Below, one piece after another: positions 40,671 through 55,499 of a stretch of 64,000 nt of DNA. The stretch comes from DASYTH01 sp045806965. GTDB taxonomy: Bacteria > Actinomycetota > Actinomycetes > Mycobacteriales > Pseudonocardiaceae. The number at the start of each line of letters is the position of its first letter. The first letter of the stretch is position 1. The DNA is taken from positions 62,001-126,000 of the forward strand of contig JBJMIG010000003.1 of the NCBI GenBank assembly GCA_045806965.1, given 5' to 3'. The position numbers and the translations under genes are program-made. The notes under the pieces were generated by a model, which saw nothing but the letters and a program-made list of their open reading frames with translations, did not search any database and was not told the origin of the DNA.

Positions 40671-40676
40671 GATCGA

Positions 40677-41258
40677 ATGATGTCGGTGCAGGAACGCAAG
40701 GAGCGCGAACGGGCGGACCGCGAACACCTCATCCTGGCGACGGCCCGCGAACTCGCCGAGCAGCAGGGCTGGGACGCGGTCACCACCCGCCGGCTCGCCG
40801 AGCGCATCGAATACAGCCAGCCCGTGCTCTACAGCCACTTCCGCGGTAAGCGCGAGATCATCGGCGCCGTCGCCCTCGAAGGCGCCGCCGAGATGGCCGC
40901 GGCGCTGCGGGCCGCGGCTTCCGCCGCGGACGGCCCGCGCGCCCGGGTCACCGCCCTCGCCCGCGCCTACCTCGACTTCGCCGCACGCAACCCGGCGGTC
41001 TACGACGCCATGTTCCAGCTCGACGGCGGCCTGGCGTTCGCGAAGGCGGACACCCCAGCACCTCTGCAGGATGCCTTCGCCGCCCTGCTGGAGAGCCTCG
41101 GAGAGGTCGCCGGCGCCGGCGTCCACCCGGCGCTGTTCACCGAGGTGTTCTGGGCGGCCCTGCACGGGCTGGCGACCCTGACCCGAGCGGGACGGCTGCC
41201 GCCGGAGCACGCCGAGCGCAGGACGCAGCTGCTGGCGGACCGGCTCACCCCGCTCTGA
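40677..41258 (+). CDS. TetR-family regulator
   Basis: 193 residues; ATG 40677 or 40680. The TetR helix-turn-helix is clear (VTTRRLAERIEYSQPVLYSHF). The C-terminal domain ends EVFWAALHGLATLTRAGRLP, the WHG-type ligand domain of many TetR repressors. It is divergent from the DUF1772 gene with palindromes between, so it probably represses that gene and itself. Confidence 0.92.
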   Translation: MMSVQERKERERADREHLILATARELAEQQGWDAVTTRRLAERIEYSQPVLYSHFRGKREIIGAVALEGAAEMAAALRAAASAADGPRARVTALARAYLDFAARNPAVYDAMFQLDGGLAFAKADTPAPLQDAFAALLESLGEVAGAGVHPALFTEVFWAALHGLATLTRAGRLPPEHAERRTQLLADRLTPL

Positions 41259-41658
41259 CGCACCGTCCCGACGGGCACACAGCCAGGGTCCTCGGCCCCG
41301 ATGCCTGACTGCGGCATCGCTTTTGGTCACTCGCGCCCACACGGCGCACCCGCAGATCGCCGGGCCCCGGACCCCGACGGGGCACCCACCCCGGGAAGCG
41401 GCGGTGCTCACTGATCACGACCCGATACGCACCCTCGCTCCCCCGATCTGGTGATTGCGTTCGGAGTTAGATAGCGAAGGACGTCGTACTCGTCGTAAAG
41501 CTTTTGCGGATCAAGGCTCTGAGATAATGTCCCTGTCGCGGTTGATGCCGTCGATCTGCCCCTTGGTAGATTGGCGACGCTCTACCTGTTGACAACGGGC
41601 GAGGCATGGCGCCGGACGCGATCGACGCGCCGATGACGATCGGTGGCAGGCGTGAGGA
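41259..41658. other. Intergenic stretch without a recognisable gene
   Basis: 400 bp after the TetR gene. No frame shows a coherent protein and no strong hairpin was noticed. It may hold degraded sequence. Confidence 0.45.
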
Positions 41659-41934
41659 TCAGGATGGCGACCTCGGCCATTTCGGCCTCGGCCTCAAGGC
41701 GCTTCCTTCAGCCAAGCCCGGAGCCTGACAGTGATGTCGCGAGTCGCCGGCCACGAGCCGCTCGGACGGCTCTGGCGTCCAGACGAGGCAATGCGGTGAG
41801 GCTTCCACTGCGACATCGTCCCCCGCCAGTTCATCGAAAGTGATCACATAGTCGGGCCGCACCCGGTCTTCCAGCCGCAAGCCGGCGAGTTGGTCACGTG
41901 TGACAAGGACCCGGCCGGTCGCGTCGGGATGCAT
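41659..41934 (-). CDS. Short hypothetical ORF, possibly degraded
   Basis: 91 residues from ATG 41934 (MHPDATGRVLVTRDQLAGLR, then PDYVITFDELAGDDVAVE). The first 60 residues look like real protein; the last 30 are Pro/Arg/Ser-rich and look like read-through, so the 3' end may be truncated or frameshifted. No family recognised. Confidence 0.35.
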   Translation of the reverse strand: MHPDATGRVLVTRDQLAGLRLEDRVRPDYVITFDELAGDDVAVEASPHCLVWTPEPSERLVAGDSRHHCQAPGLAEGSALRPRPKWPRSPS

Positions 41935-41957
41935 TGAATATGGCCGACGGGCCAGCA

Positions 41958-47696
<5,739 letters not shown>

Positions 47697-48605
47697 AGGC
47701 GGACCTTAACAGAAGATCGAGTCTACAATGGACTGATGCGGATGGACCTCCGGTCGGCCAAACCACTTCGGCGAGGCAGCATCGGCTTGATGACCGCCCA
47801 CCGCTCGTCGGTCAGGTCCGAGGTATAGCCTCACTCACGCTCCACATGCAACTCATCAATCCACCGATCCGTGCAGCGAGCAGATCGTGTTCACTGGGAC
47901 CGAGCTCGGCCAGATCCAATATCGATCTTCTGATTAGCACCGCACCATGGTCGACATTTCACGCCTCCCGACGACTCCAGTGAGGATAGGAGAGGCTCCC
48001 GACAACCGCCACTTTTCGCCCTGGGCGGTCTCGGTCGCGTGCTACAGACGCACACCGGACGCGCCGATGCTCCACTGCGACGGCGCGTGGTGCTCTTCTT
48101 CGCGGTGTCTCGCCAGGTCGCGCTGAGCCGTGCCCCCCGGGAATCGCCCAGCTGGGCTTGATCAACTCCCGTGACACGGCCGCCCCGCGCTGCCCCAACG
48201 GCCATACCGTCCCGGGCCGCCCGTGTCGCTACGGGTGTGCGGCGGCACGTCACCCAGATGGTGGGCGCCGCCCGCACGACAGCGTCCACTTTGCAGGAGC
48301 ACGCGCGGCGCCGGACCGCCTCGCCCGGACCGCGCCCACTCGGCCAACTCCGACACGATCCGCTCCTCGGTATCGCCACCGGCCCAACCACTGACGCGCG
48401 GGAGCAGTAAGACGGCGGATGCCCTCACACGCGTAGCAAATGCGCTTGGCAGCAGCAGGGCAAAGCGCCACACACGAGAAAACTCCGCATTCCGTTCACA
48501 GTTGGTACGCTCAATGACGGAACAAAGGTAAGAACTGTCGCCGTCAGCACGGGAAAACGAGGGATACATGGCCGCCCTTGGCACGATGGCTGGGGAGGTG
48601 TAGCC
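47697..48605. other. Gene-poor stretch with a transposase remnant
   Basis: About 900 bp. The only recognisable content is the IS5-type fragment at 47723-47823. Other frames do not look like protein. Base composition becomes more AT-rich towards 48400-48600, just before the toxin-immunity debris. Confidence 0.55.
47723..47823 (-). mobile_element. Remnant of an IS5-type transposase N-terminus
   Basis: The minus strand reads TSDLTDERWAVIKPMLPRRS and then GLADRRSIRISPL before a stop. LTDERWAVIKPMLP is the characteristic start of IS5-group (DUF4096) transposases. Only about 33 codons remain, with no inverted-repeat ends noticed. Confidence 0.6.
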
Positions 48606-48857
48606 ATGGATGAGTTCATACAGGCCGCCCTGCGCGCCTATGGAGACCTGAGAAACCCGGATTACAGCTTCCAATCGGAGGCTTTGCAACGCCAGCCCTG
48701 GCGCGAACTCATGGTCAAGTTGTGCGAGCGATTCACATTGGAGAACTGGGCTGATCTCGACGATGACGTTAGTCTGTCATATGTCATTAAGTCTAACAAT
48801 AACAATAACGAGGCGTGGAACACATGGCCTTCTTTCGTTGCACCTTTGGTTTCCTGA
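48606..48857 (+). CDS. Small immunity-like hypothetical protein
   Basis: 83 residues from ATG 48606 with a strong GGGGAGGTG ribosome site. Acidic-helical start (MDEFIQAALRAYGDLRNPDY) and a conserved-looking ENWADLDDDVSLSYVI. The AT-rich C-terminal codons (five Asn in a row) and low-GC surroundings differ from neighbours. No family recognised. Overlaps the next ORF by 34 bp. Confidence 0.5.
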   Translation: MDEFIQAALRAYGDLRNPDYSFQSEALQRQPWRELMVKLCERFTLENWADLDDDVSLSYVIKSNNNNNEAWNTWPSFVAPLVS

Positions 48858-49087
48858 GTAGAGCCGACAACCCTCATGTGCGAATGTCCCGAGACGACGT
48901 CGTGGCACCTTGCGTGGTCAGATCACCCACAGAGGCTGAACTCGTCGACTTGCTCGTTTCGGCAGGGGTGCGCTTGCTCACCGCGGACGAACTGGAGTAC
49001 AGCGTCGATTTCAAACAACGCCACGAGCCCGGCCCGGCCCCACTCTTCACAGTTCTTTCAGTGAAGAGTGGGGCCGTAGCGCATTGA
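48824..49087 (+). CDS. Small hypothetical protein overlapping the previous gene
   Basis: 87 residues from ATG 48824 (MAFFRCTFGFLSRADNPHVR). The middle (SPTEAELVDLLVSAGVRLLT) looks like a real helix. It may be a separate protein or the frameshifted continuation of the upstream one; both would fit an immunity-type protein. Confidence is limited by the overlap and unusual composition. Confidence 0.4.
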   Translation: MAFFRCTFGFLSRADNPHVRMSRDDVVAPCVVRSPTEAELVDLLVSAGVRLLTADELEYSVDFKQRHEPGPAPLFTVLSVKSGAVAH

Positions 49088-49119
49088 AAAATGACAATTT
49101 GATGGAACGCACTATCAGC

Positions 49120-49553
49120 CGGCCGCTCAGGCCGCGCGCGGCACTGACGGATCAGCCGTTCCTGTTGCCGTGGTGACGGACCGGGGGTCAGTGCCGAACC
49201 AGGAGGTCGTCAACCTCAGCGTCGGCAATACGCACACGTTCCAAGTTGCCACCGACGGACTCGACCCGACAGTCCACAACTGCTCAGCCGCAGCTCCGCA
49301 ATACTTTTCGGCTCGGCAGACCAATGTCATCAAGCAGGCAAAGAACAATGTAACCATTTCTCGCAAGCAGGCACACGGTTGTACAACAACATGCTTCGCG
49401 CCAATGCGGAGAACCCAGGCTGGCGCCAAATCACCGGACACCTATCGCCGATGGTCATCCCAATCCCATTCGGTCCTGTATGTGGTCGAATCGGCCGCAT
49501 ATCAAGATCCACGGGCACACATCGCTGGCGGCGGAGATAGAAGGGGCGTGACG
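49120..49553 (+). pseudogene. Broken HINT/polymorphic toxin cassette
   Basis: The first frame contains the end of a HINT/pretoxin domain (VVNLSVGNTHTFQVATDGLD followed by PTVHNC), the usual junction before a toxin tip. The tip begins SARQTNVIKQAKNNVTISRK. The frame then shifts to LYNNMLRANAENPGWRQITG and again to RPHIKIHGHTSLAAEIEGA with a stop at 49551. The bulk of the toxin protein upstream is missing, so this is an orphan toxin tip in decay. Confidence 0.6.
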
Positions 49554-49555
49554 TC

Positions 49556-50111
49556 ATGGTTAGCCAGGGGCGTGAATGTTACTGGTTCCAGTGGTCGCCG
49601 AGACTACGCGAGTGGGTGGACATCCTGCGGCAGGCGCCCGCCACGGTCGCCTACCTGGGCCTGATGACGTGGGGCCGGACTCGGGGCGGTCGCGAACCAC
49701 GGCGACTACCCAGTTCTGACCGGCATTGCCGACAGCCTGGTCCAGACCTCAGTCGTTCGCCGATGGCCGGGTGGCCGAGTAAGCGATGACCGCAGAAGAT
49801 TCGTGTACACATTCAAACCGTCGGTCGTCGAGGCGTTTGGCAATTACCCGGAGCCGTTCAGGAATGATGAGTCGCAACGGATCTACGACCCGCATCTTCT
49901 GCGCAATGACGGCACTTTGTGGCCGGGATCGGTCTCCGGCGACCAGGAGTACTGGCTCGAGTTGACCCAGGAAGAGCGTCGCCAGATTAGTGACGCAGGT
50001 GGGATCCTGGCATCAATTTTGTCACCGGAAGGTCATCCGGACTACTTGGCGTCGGCAGGTGTCTATCCGGGAGCAAACTGGCTTGATCCCGAAATAACGC
50101 TGGAGACGTGA
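49556..50111 (+). pseudogene. Frameshifted immunity-type gene after the toxin tip
   Basis: The first frame from ATG 49556 reads MVSQGRECYWFQWSPRLREW to AYLGLMTWG near 49673. A +1 frame continues AGLGAVANHGDYPVLTGIAD and runs to the stop at 50109. One base in a GGGG run accounts for the break; the joined protein would be about 184 residues. It begins 3 bp after the toxin remnant, the place of its cognate immunity gene. No named family recognised. Confidence 0.6.
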
Positions 50112-50539
50112 CCGGGCTCTACACTTGAAGTGACAATCAGAATTACACGGGTCGCAAGCGGCAACGTTCACGAGCCATCCGGAGTCCTAGACACTCCCAT
50201 TTCGACAAGCGAGTCCCGTTGGGAAGGTGAAGGCGCAGACGGATCTGCCGGGTGCGGACGTCGCTGGGGCGCGCAGCGAGTGGACCAGGTGTTGAGTCGG
50301 TCGAGGCCGACAAATCCGCGTCTCCTACTACCCGCGGAAGATGTTGACCTGCCTGCGGGAGCGGTTGACCTTGGTTCGTCCGGGTGACTTCGCGAGTGAG
50401 CGGTGGCCCCGCTTGGGAACGAGTTTGGCCCCACCGGTGCGGTCCGGCGCCGAACCGGAGGGCGTCGAGGAAGGCGTTGGGCGTGTGGTCGGCCCGGACC
50501 GCACCCGCCGACGACACCGGGATCTGGGCTACTTGTGGG
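50112..50539. other. Intergenic stretch without a recognisable gene
   Basis: 428 bp between the immunity remnant and the small membrane protein gene. Short frames exist on both strands but none looks like protein, and no clear regulatory structure was seen. Confidence 0.45.
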
Positions 50540-50776
50540 TCAGATACCTCCGTCGATCCCCCCGCCGGGGCCGTCGGCGTAGCGGGACAGCAGGCCGGGG
50601 AGCTTGGGCTGGTCAGCCGGCGGCAGCGGGGCGCTGACCGGGTCCGACTCGTCCCGGATCCGGCGCATCTGCCCGCGTAGTGCGCGCCGTTCGGCCAGGC
50701 TGCCACCGCGTAGGTAGAGCCAGACCCCCAGTGCGAGCGCGATCCCCAGTACCCCCAGTACCACCCAGATTGTCAT
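50540..50776 (-). CDS. Small single-pass membrane protein
   Basis: 78 residues from ATG 50776. One membrane helix at the N-terminus (WVVLGVLGIALALGVWLYL), then a basic-acidic cytoplasmic part (ERRALRGQMRRIRDESDP) and a Pro/Gly tail. Divergent from the TetR gene. No family recognised. Confidence 0.65.
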   Translation of the reverse strand: MTIWVVLGVLGIALALGVWLYLRGGSLAERRALRGQMRRIRDESDPVSAPLPPADQPKLPGLLSRYADGPGGGIDGGI

Positions 50777-50848
50777 GTCGCCAGTATCGCCGAACTCCGG
50801 CCGCGTTGACGCCGGTTTTTCCCTTCCGGGCCGGCGGGTGCTCTAGGA

Positions 50849-50866
50849 TGATGAGTCATCACTCAT
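50849..50866. promoter_or_regulatory. Palindromic operator before the TetR-monooxygenase pair
   Basis: Two overlapping palindromes: TGATGA-G-TCATCA (50849-50861) and ATGAGT-CATC-ACTCAT (50851-50866). They lie 24-41 bp upstream of GTG 50890, which supports that start over ATG 50848. Probable binding site of the TetR protein. Confidence 0.65.
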
Positions 50867-50889
50867 GTTGTCCACAGCTGGAGCCTGCC

Positions 50890-51441
50890 GTGTCCGAGCC
50901 GCCCCTGCGCGCCGACGCTCGCCGCAACCGCGCACGCATCCTGGCTGCCGCGACCGCGGTCTTCAACGAACACGGCAGCTCCGCATCGACCGAAGAAGTC
51001 GCGCGCCGAGCCGGCGTCGCCATCGGCACCGTCTTCCGGCACTTCCCCACAAAAAACGACCTGCTCGCCGCGATCATGAAAGATCTGCGGAGCCGGCTCA
51101 CCGCAGAGGCCGAGGCACTCGCGGCGAAGGACGAGCCGACCGCCCTGTTCACATTCTTCGCCGACATCGTCGAACACGCGGCCACCAACCGCACGGTGAT
51201 TCACCTCCTCGCCGCTCCCGGGGCCAACCTGGGCGTCGACCGCCAACTCGCCGCACTCGGCGAAGCGCTCGACGCCCTGCTGACGCGAGCCCGACAAGCT
51301 CACACCGTCCACAGCGGAGTGCAACTCGACGAAGTCGTCGCACTGCTCACCGCCGCCTGCCAAGGTGCGCTAGCCGCCGGATGGACACCCGATCTCCGCC
51401 GCCGCACCGTCACCCGCCTCCTCGACGGCCTGCGTGCCTGA
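50890..51441 (+). CDS. TetR-family regulator of the flavin monooxygenase
   Basis: 183 residues from GTG 50890. The DNA-binding domain is complete (STEEVARRAGVAIGTVFRHF). The C-terminal domain is the SbtR/TetR_C type (AAPGANLGVDRQLAALGEAL). It lies 96 bp before the monooxygenase gene in the same direction, with an operator in front of itself, suggesting autoregulation and control of the oxygenase in response to its substrate. Confidence 0.9.
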   Translation: MSEPPLRADARRNRARILAAATAVFNEHGSSASTEEVARRAGVAIGTVFRHFPTKNDLLAAIMKDLRSRLTAEAEALAAKDEPTALFTFFADIVEHAATNRTVIHLLAAPGANLGVDRQLAALGEALDALLTRARQAHTVHSGVQLDEVVALLTAACQGALAAGWTPDLRRRTVTRLLDGLRA

Positions 51442-51537
51442 ACGCGCCCTGACGATCACGACAACAAACTCGGAACACGGCATAGTCCGAAACCTGCTAA
51501 GCCTCGGCAACAAGGCACTCCCGAAAGGCAAGCCCCC

Positions 51538-53082
51538 ATGGACTCTCCACGGTTCACCGCCGAGCCGTTGTCGAACGATACGGTCGAGCGCGACGTCACC
51601 GTTGGCGAGGTCAGCGGACTCCGGTCGCCGGCCTCCGGCGCCGATCGCGCGCCCCTCCTGTTCGACGTGATCATTATCGGGTGCGGGCCGACTGGCGCGA
51701 TGCTGGCCGCCGAACTGCGGCTGCACGATGTGCGGGTACTCGTTCTGGAGAAGGAAACCGAGCCGGTGTCGTTCGTCCGCATCGTCAGTCTGCATATTCG
51801 CACTCTCGAGCTCATGGCCATGCGCGGACTGCTGGATCGCATTCTCGAACACGGAAGGCGGCGTCCAGTCGGTGGCATCTTCGCCGCCATCCCCAAACCG
51901 GCGCCGGAGGGCCTGGATTCCGCGCACGCCTATCTGCTGGGCATCCCGCAGCCGGTCATCGTTGACCTCCTCGAAGAACATGCGACCGAACTGGGCGCGC
52001 AGGTCCGGCGCGGTTGTGCGGTTGCCGGTTTCGCGCAGGACGACGAGGGGGTGACCGTCGAACTGGCCGACGGTGAACAGCTGCGGTCGCGCTATCTCGT
52101 CGGTTGTGACGGCGGGCGCAGTACGGTGCGCATCCTGCTCGGCGTCGGCTTCCCCGGCGAGCCCGCGCGGACCGAGACGCTGATGGGCGAGATGGAAGTG
52201 GGTGTGCCGCAGGAGGAGATCGCCGCCATGGTGACCGAAATCCAGAAGACCCATCAGCGATTCTGGCTCCGGCCCGCAGGCGTTGGGGTCTACAGCGTCG
52301 TCGTGCCCGCCGCGGGAGTGACGGACCGCGCGGAGCCGCCCACCCTCGAGGATTTCACCCAACAGCTGCGCAGCATCGCCGGAACCGATTTTGGCGTGCA
52401 CTCCCCACGCTGGTTGTCCCGCTTCGGCGACGCCACCCGGCTGGCAGAACGGTATCGGGTCGGGCGGGTGCTGCTGGCCGGCGACGCGGCACACATCCAC
52501 CCACCCACCGGCGGACAGGGCCTCAACCTGGGCGTTCAGGACGCAGTCAACCTCGGCTGGAAACTGGCCGCACAGATCGGGGGCTGGGCACCGGACACAC
52601 TGCTGGACACCTACCAGACCGAACGTCATCCGGTCGCCGAAGACGTGCTGGACAACACCCGCGCCCAGATGGAACTGCACTCCACCGAACCGGGCCCGCA
52701 GGCCGTACGCAGGCTGCTCACCGAACTGATGGACTTCAACGAGGTGAACCGCCATCTGATCGAGAAGATCACCGCGATCGGCATCCGCTACGACTTCGGC
52801 GAAGGCCCCGACCTGCTCGGCCGCCGCCTGCCCGACATCAGCCTGAAACAGGGCCACCTCTACGGCCTGCTGCATCGCGGCCGCGGCCTGCTGCTCGACC
52901 GCACCGAACGCCTGACCGTCAACGGCTGGTCAGACCGGGTCGACCACCTCGCCGATCCCACCGCGGCACTCGATGTCCCGTGCCTCCTGCTCCGCCCCGA
53001 CGGCCACATCGCCTGGATCGGCAACGATCAACAAGACCTCGACCACCACCTCTCCCGGTGGTTCGGCAATCCCACCAACTGA
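51538..53082 (+). CDS. FAD-dependent aromatic/rifamycin-type monooxygenase
   Basis: 514 residues from ATG 51538; the first ~40 are a non-conserved extension. The FAD-binding GxGxxG motif appears as VIIIGCGPTGAMLAAELRL at 43-61. The DG motif is in YLVGCDGGRSTVR and the GD motif in VLLAGDAAHIHPPTGGQGLN near 314. A thioredoxin-like C-terminus is shortened. It resembles PheA/TfdB and Rox-type hydroxylases that oxidise phenolic antibiotics or aromatic compounds with NADPH. TetR control suggests detoxification of an inducer drug; the substrate is not known. Confidence 0.88.
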   Translation: MDSPRFTAEPLSNDTVERDVTVGEVSGLRSPASGADRAPLLFDVIIIGCGPTGAMLAAELRLHDVRVLVLEKETEPVSFVRIVSLHIRTLELMAMRGLLDRILEHGRRRPVGGIFAAIPKPAPEGLDSAHAYLLGIPQPVIVDLLEEHATELGAQVRRGCAVAGFAQDDEGVTVELADGEQLRSRYLVGCDGGRSTVRILLGVGFPGEPARTETLMGEMEVGVPQEEIAAMVTEIQKTHQRFWLRPAGVGVYSVVVPAAGVTDRAEPPTLEDFTQQLRSIAGTDFGVHSPRWLSRFGDATRLAERYRVGRVLLAGDAAHIHPPTGGQGLNLGVQDAVNLGWKLAAQIGGWAPDTLLDTYQTERHPVAEDVLDNTRAQMELHSTEPGPQAVRRLLTELMDFNEVNRHLIEKITAIGIRYDFGEGPDLLGRRLPDISLKQGHLYGLLHRGRGLLLDRTERLTVNGWSDRVDHLADPTAALDVPCLLLRPDGHIAWIGNDQQDLDHHLSRWFGNPTN

Positions 53083-53151
53083 CGTCACCTGAGGAACCGA
53101 AAATGTCCATGAGGCGGATCGAACGACCACGGCGACTTGTAGTGCGCTGCC

Positions 53152-53868
53152 ATGCCAATGAGCACACGTTTCAACCCGTTTCCTCTCACCGTCACCGCCC
53201 CGCCACCAGCCAACCGACCGGACCGTAGCCACGACTGGGCATTCACCATGGCAGGCTCCGGGCCGGTGCTGGAGGATGCGGTGGTGCCGAACTCGACGCC
53301 CGCCTGGGTGGTGGCCGGTCCGCCGGGAGCCGGCAAGTCCACAGTGGCCGGACAGCTCCTGGCGCGGTTGACTCCCCCACCCGCACTGCTGGACAAGGAC
53401 ACGATGTACGGCGGTGTCGCCTCGACCATCCTGGCCGCCGCCGGCCGGCCGCACGGCGAGCGCGAGGGACCCTGGTACGACGAACACGTCAAGGTCCACG
53501 AGTATGCCGGGATGGCCGCGGTCGCGGCGGAGATCCGCGGGCACGGCTGCCCGGTGATGCTGTGCGCGCCGTTCACCTCTCAGATCCACGATCGGGCGCG
53601 GTGGGCGAAGTTCGCCGCGGAACTGGGTGACGGTGAGGTCCGGCTGGTCTGGGTCCGCTCCGATGCCGCCACGCTGCACGCCCGGCTGCGGCGCCGCGGC
53701 CTGGCTCGAGACGGCGAGAAACTGCGCCGCTTCACCGAGTTCGTCAGCGCGATCCAGCCGGACACCCCACCCGCCGTGCCCCATGTCGAGATCGACAATC
53801 GCAGCGGCGCACCCGAACCGCTCGAATCGCAGATCCTGCGATGTCTTGCCGCCCGGCCCGATCACTGA
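53152..53868 (+). CDS. P-loop kinase-like protein (AAA_33 type)
   Basis: 238 residues from ATG 53152, or about 206 from ATG 53248. Walker A GPPGAGKST near 55-63. An Asp in LLDKDTMYGG is typical of small-molecule kinases. LIDs with arginines (RLRRRGLARDGEKLRRF) and a terminal HVEIDNRSG follow the pattern of gluconate- or shikimate-kinase-like proteins in actinobacteria. It follows the monooxygenase gene after 69 bp and might be co-transcribed. Substrate unknown; a resistance kinase is possible. Confidence 0.8.
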   Translation: MPMSTRFNPFPLTVTAPPPANRPDRSHDWAFTMAGSGPVLEDAVVPNSTPAWVVAGPPGAGKSTVAGQLLARLTPPPALLDKDTMYGGVASTILAAAGRPHGEREGPWYDEHVKVHEYAGMAAVAAEIRGHGCPVMLCAPFTSQIHDRARWAKFAAELGDGEVRLVWVRSDAATLHARLRRRGLARDGEKLRRFTEFVSAIQPDTPPAVPHVEIDNRSGAPEPLESQILRCLAARPDH

Positions 53869-54029
53869 TCATATTCACCGACTCCTCGAATCAGACGCTT
53901 CGACCGCCTGAGCTCGCCCCGCTGACCGGGGACACGCCATTGGTACACGTGGCAATCGCGAATTCCTCAGGTTGGCATTTCTGCGACGGGCCACCGTGGC
54001 GATCACAGGGTTGCGGGGGTGGTGGGGCT

Positions 54030-54761
54030 TTACCGGAACACCATCCAGATGGCGCCGCCCAGTGCGGTGGCGGCGATTCCGGCACGGAGGACGGGTTCCG
54101 GGAGGTGGCCGGCGAGTTTGGTGCCGAGCCAGCCGCCGGCGATTCCGGGGAGGGCGAGGAGAGCGGCGGCGTGCCAGTCGACCAAGCCGGTGGTGGCGAA
54201 GGCCGCGGCGACGAGCAGGGCCATGCCGAGGAGCACGACGTTGCGGGTGTGCATCAGGCTGGCCAGGGATCCGGCCGGCCAACGGCTGGCCAGGCCTAAG
54301 ACGACGAGGACGAGGGTGCCACAGCCAACGCCGATCAGCCCGGCGTAGAGGCCGCACGCGAGCATGGCGACCGCCGAGGCGCGCGGGCGCAGCACGGGAT
54401 GGCTGCGGTCGACCCGGCGTTTCACCCCGCCCTGCACGACGACCAGCACGACGGCCGACACCAGCACGAAAGGCGCGACGGTGACGAAGGTTGCCGGTGG
54501 GGTGAGAGCGAGGACTGCCACGCCGGCGACGGTGCCCGCGCATCCAGCGACCAGCAGCGGTGCCGCCGGGCGGTGCTGGCCGGCGTGCCGCGCTGCGGTG
54601 AGGAAGGACATCGGGGTGACCAGTTGAGAGGTGGCGTGGGCAGTCAGTGGCGGTGTCCCGATCGCGGTCATGGCCAGAAACGACACGATGGCGCCGCCAC
54701 CGGATGCGGTGTTGAGGATGCCGGTCACGAACGCGGCCACCACCAGCGCCGCGCCGGTCAC
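54030..54761 (-). CDS. TauE/SafE-family membrane transporter
   Basis: 243 residues from GTG 54761. About eight hydrophobic helices and the family start FVTGILNTASGGGAIVSFLA, with TPPLTAHATSQLVTPMSFL. The C-terminal repeat has GIAGGWLGTKLAGHLPEP. Such proteins export sulfite, sulfoacetate or other organosulfur anions. It stands alone, so the substrate is open. Confidence 0.9.
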   Translation of the reverse strand: MTGAALVVAAFVTGILNTASGGGAIVSFLAMTAIGTPPLTAHATSQLVTPMSFLTAARHAGQHRPAAPLLVAGCAGTVAGVAVLALTPPATFVTVAPFVLVSAVVLVVVQGGVKRRVDRSHPVLRPRASAVAMLACGLYAGLIGVGCGTLVLVVLGLASRWPAGSLASLMHTRNVVLLGMALLVAAAFATTGLVDWHAAALLALPGIAGGWLGTKLAGHLPEPVLRAGIAATALGGAIWMVFR

Positions 54762-55065
54762 GACGACCGCCGTTGCGCGCTGTGCACCTGGCAGGTAGGC
54801 ACGCCCGACGCGACCGCGCCGGGATGGAGATCCGTGACGTCGGGCATGGCTGCACTCCCCCGTGCCGAGTGGTCCTCGTGGCAGGGATCACTGCCCGCTG
54901 AAGGGCCAGCGTGGCTGATCCAGACTTATCGATCTACTGTTCGAATCCGGTGCGCCCGACAGAATGCCCGATTGGCCAGCAACTGTCCAGCCAACCTGAT
55001 CGACAGATCCAGTCCGCCGATCGCCGATGGGTGCTCCTGGACGGAAAGCGAGCCGGCTAGCAAGA

Positions 55066-55251
55066 TCAACAGTCAACCGGCTCGGCCGGGACCGTGGCGG
55101 TGTACTGCTCGGAACAGGTCGCCGAGGTCACCGTCCGGCTGTGCCATCTGGTAGGCGGCGTTGTTACCGGCACATCGATGCGATCGAACTCCTCGACCGC
55201 CCGCTCGATCACCCGCTGGCACTGGACCTCGTCGCGGACGTCGCCGGGCAC
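55066..55251 (-). pseudogene. Short-chain dehydrogenase remnant
   Basis: One frame reads PGDVRDEVQCQRVIERAVEE then FDRIDVPV; a shifted frame continues NNAAYQMAQPDGD. Together these are the cofactor-side strand and the NNAAYQ motif of an SDR enzyme. The rest of the gene, including the YxxxK active site, is missing. Confidence 0.6.
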
Positions 55252-55296
55252 CGCTCACGAGTGCAACACCGTCGCCGATGGCGGCGCGCGATCGAA

Positions 55297-55333
55297 CAAC
55301 GGAGCCGGACGCACAGTGCGCCCGGCTCCGTTG
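55297..55333. terminator. 12-bp hairpin, probable terminator
   Basis: CAACGGAGCCGG / CCGGCTCCGTTG with a 13-nt loop, 55297-55308 with 55322-55333. It lies about 165 bp after the last gene of the TIR/SPFH/vWA operon on the minus strand and could end that transcript. Confidence 0.6.
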
Positions 55334-55499
55334 CCCCGTTGTTGCTGCCGTAGGTGTATAGAAGCTCTGCGCCGTGGCGGTCAGCCCGGTAATGGTGACT
55401 CCGGTGTTCGCCCACACCCGCCTAGCTGGATATCTTCACCGCTGCCTTCTCTCTCATGGGTCGTTCTCGACACTTGATTGTGACGATGCCGAAACGTTG

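Larger units (their letters stand above)
54762..55499. other. Gene-poor stretch with an SDR remnant and a terminator
   Basis: 738 bp. It holds the remnant of a short-chain dehydrogenase (55066-55251) and a strong hairpin (55297-55333). The remaining sequence shows no coherent frame. A GTTCGAATCC at about 54940 resembles a tRNA T-arm but has no cloverleaf around it. Confidence 0.55.

Noticed and set aside
54935..54965. A tRNA or tRNA remnant around GTTCGAATCC
   Set aside because: Only the T-arm-like string is present; no acceptor, D or anticodon arms can be formed around it.
55073..55417. An intact small protein on the minus strand
   Set aside because: The frame mixes an SDR fragment with unrelated sequence and includes a strong hairpin; only the SDR part is supported.
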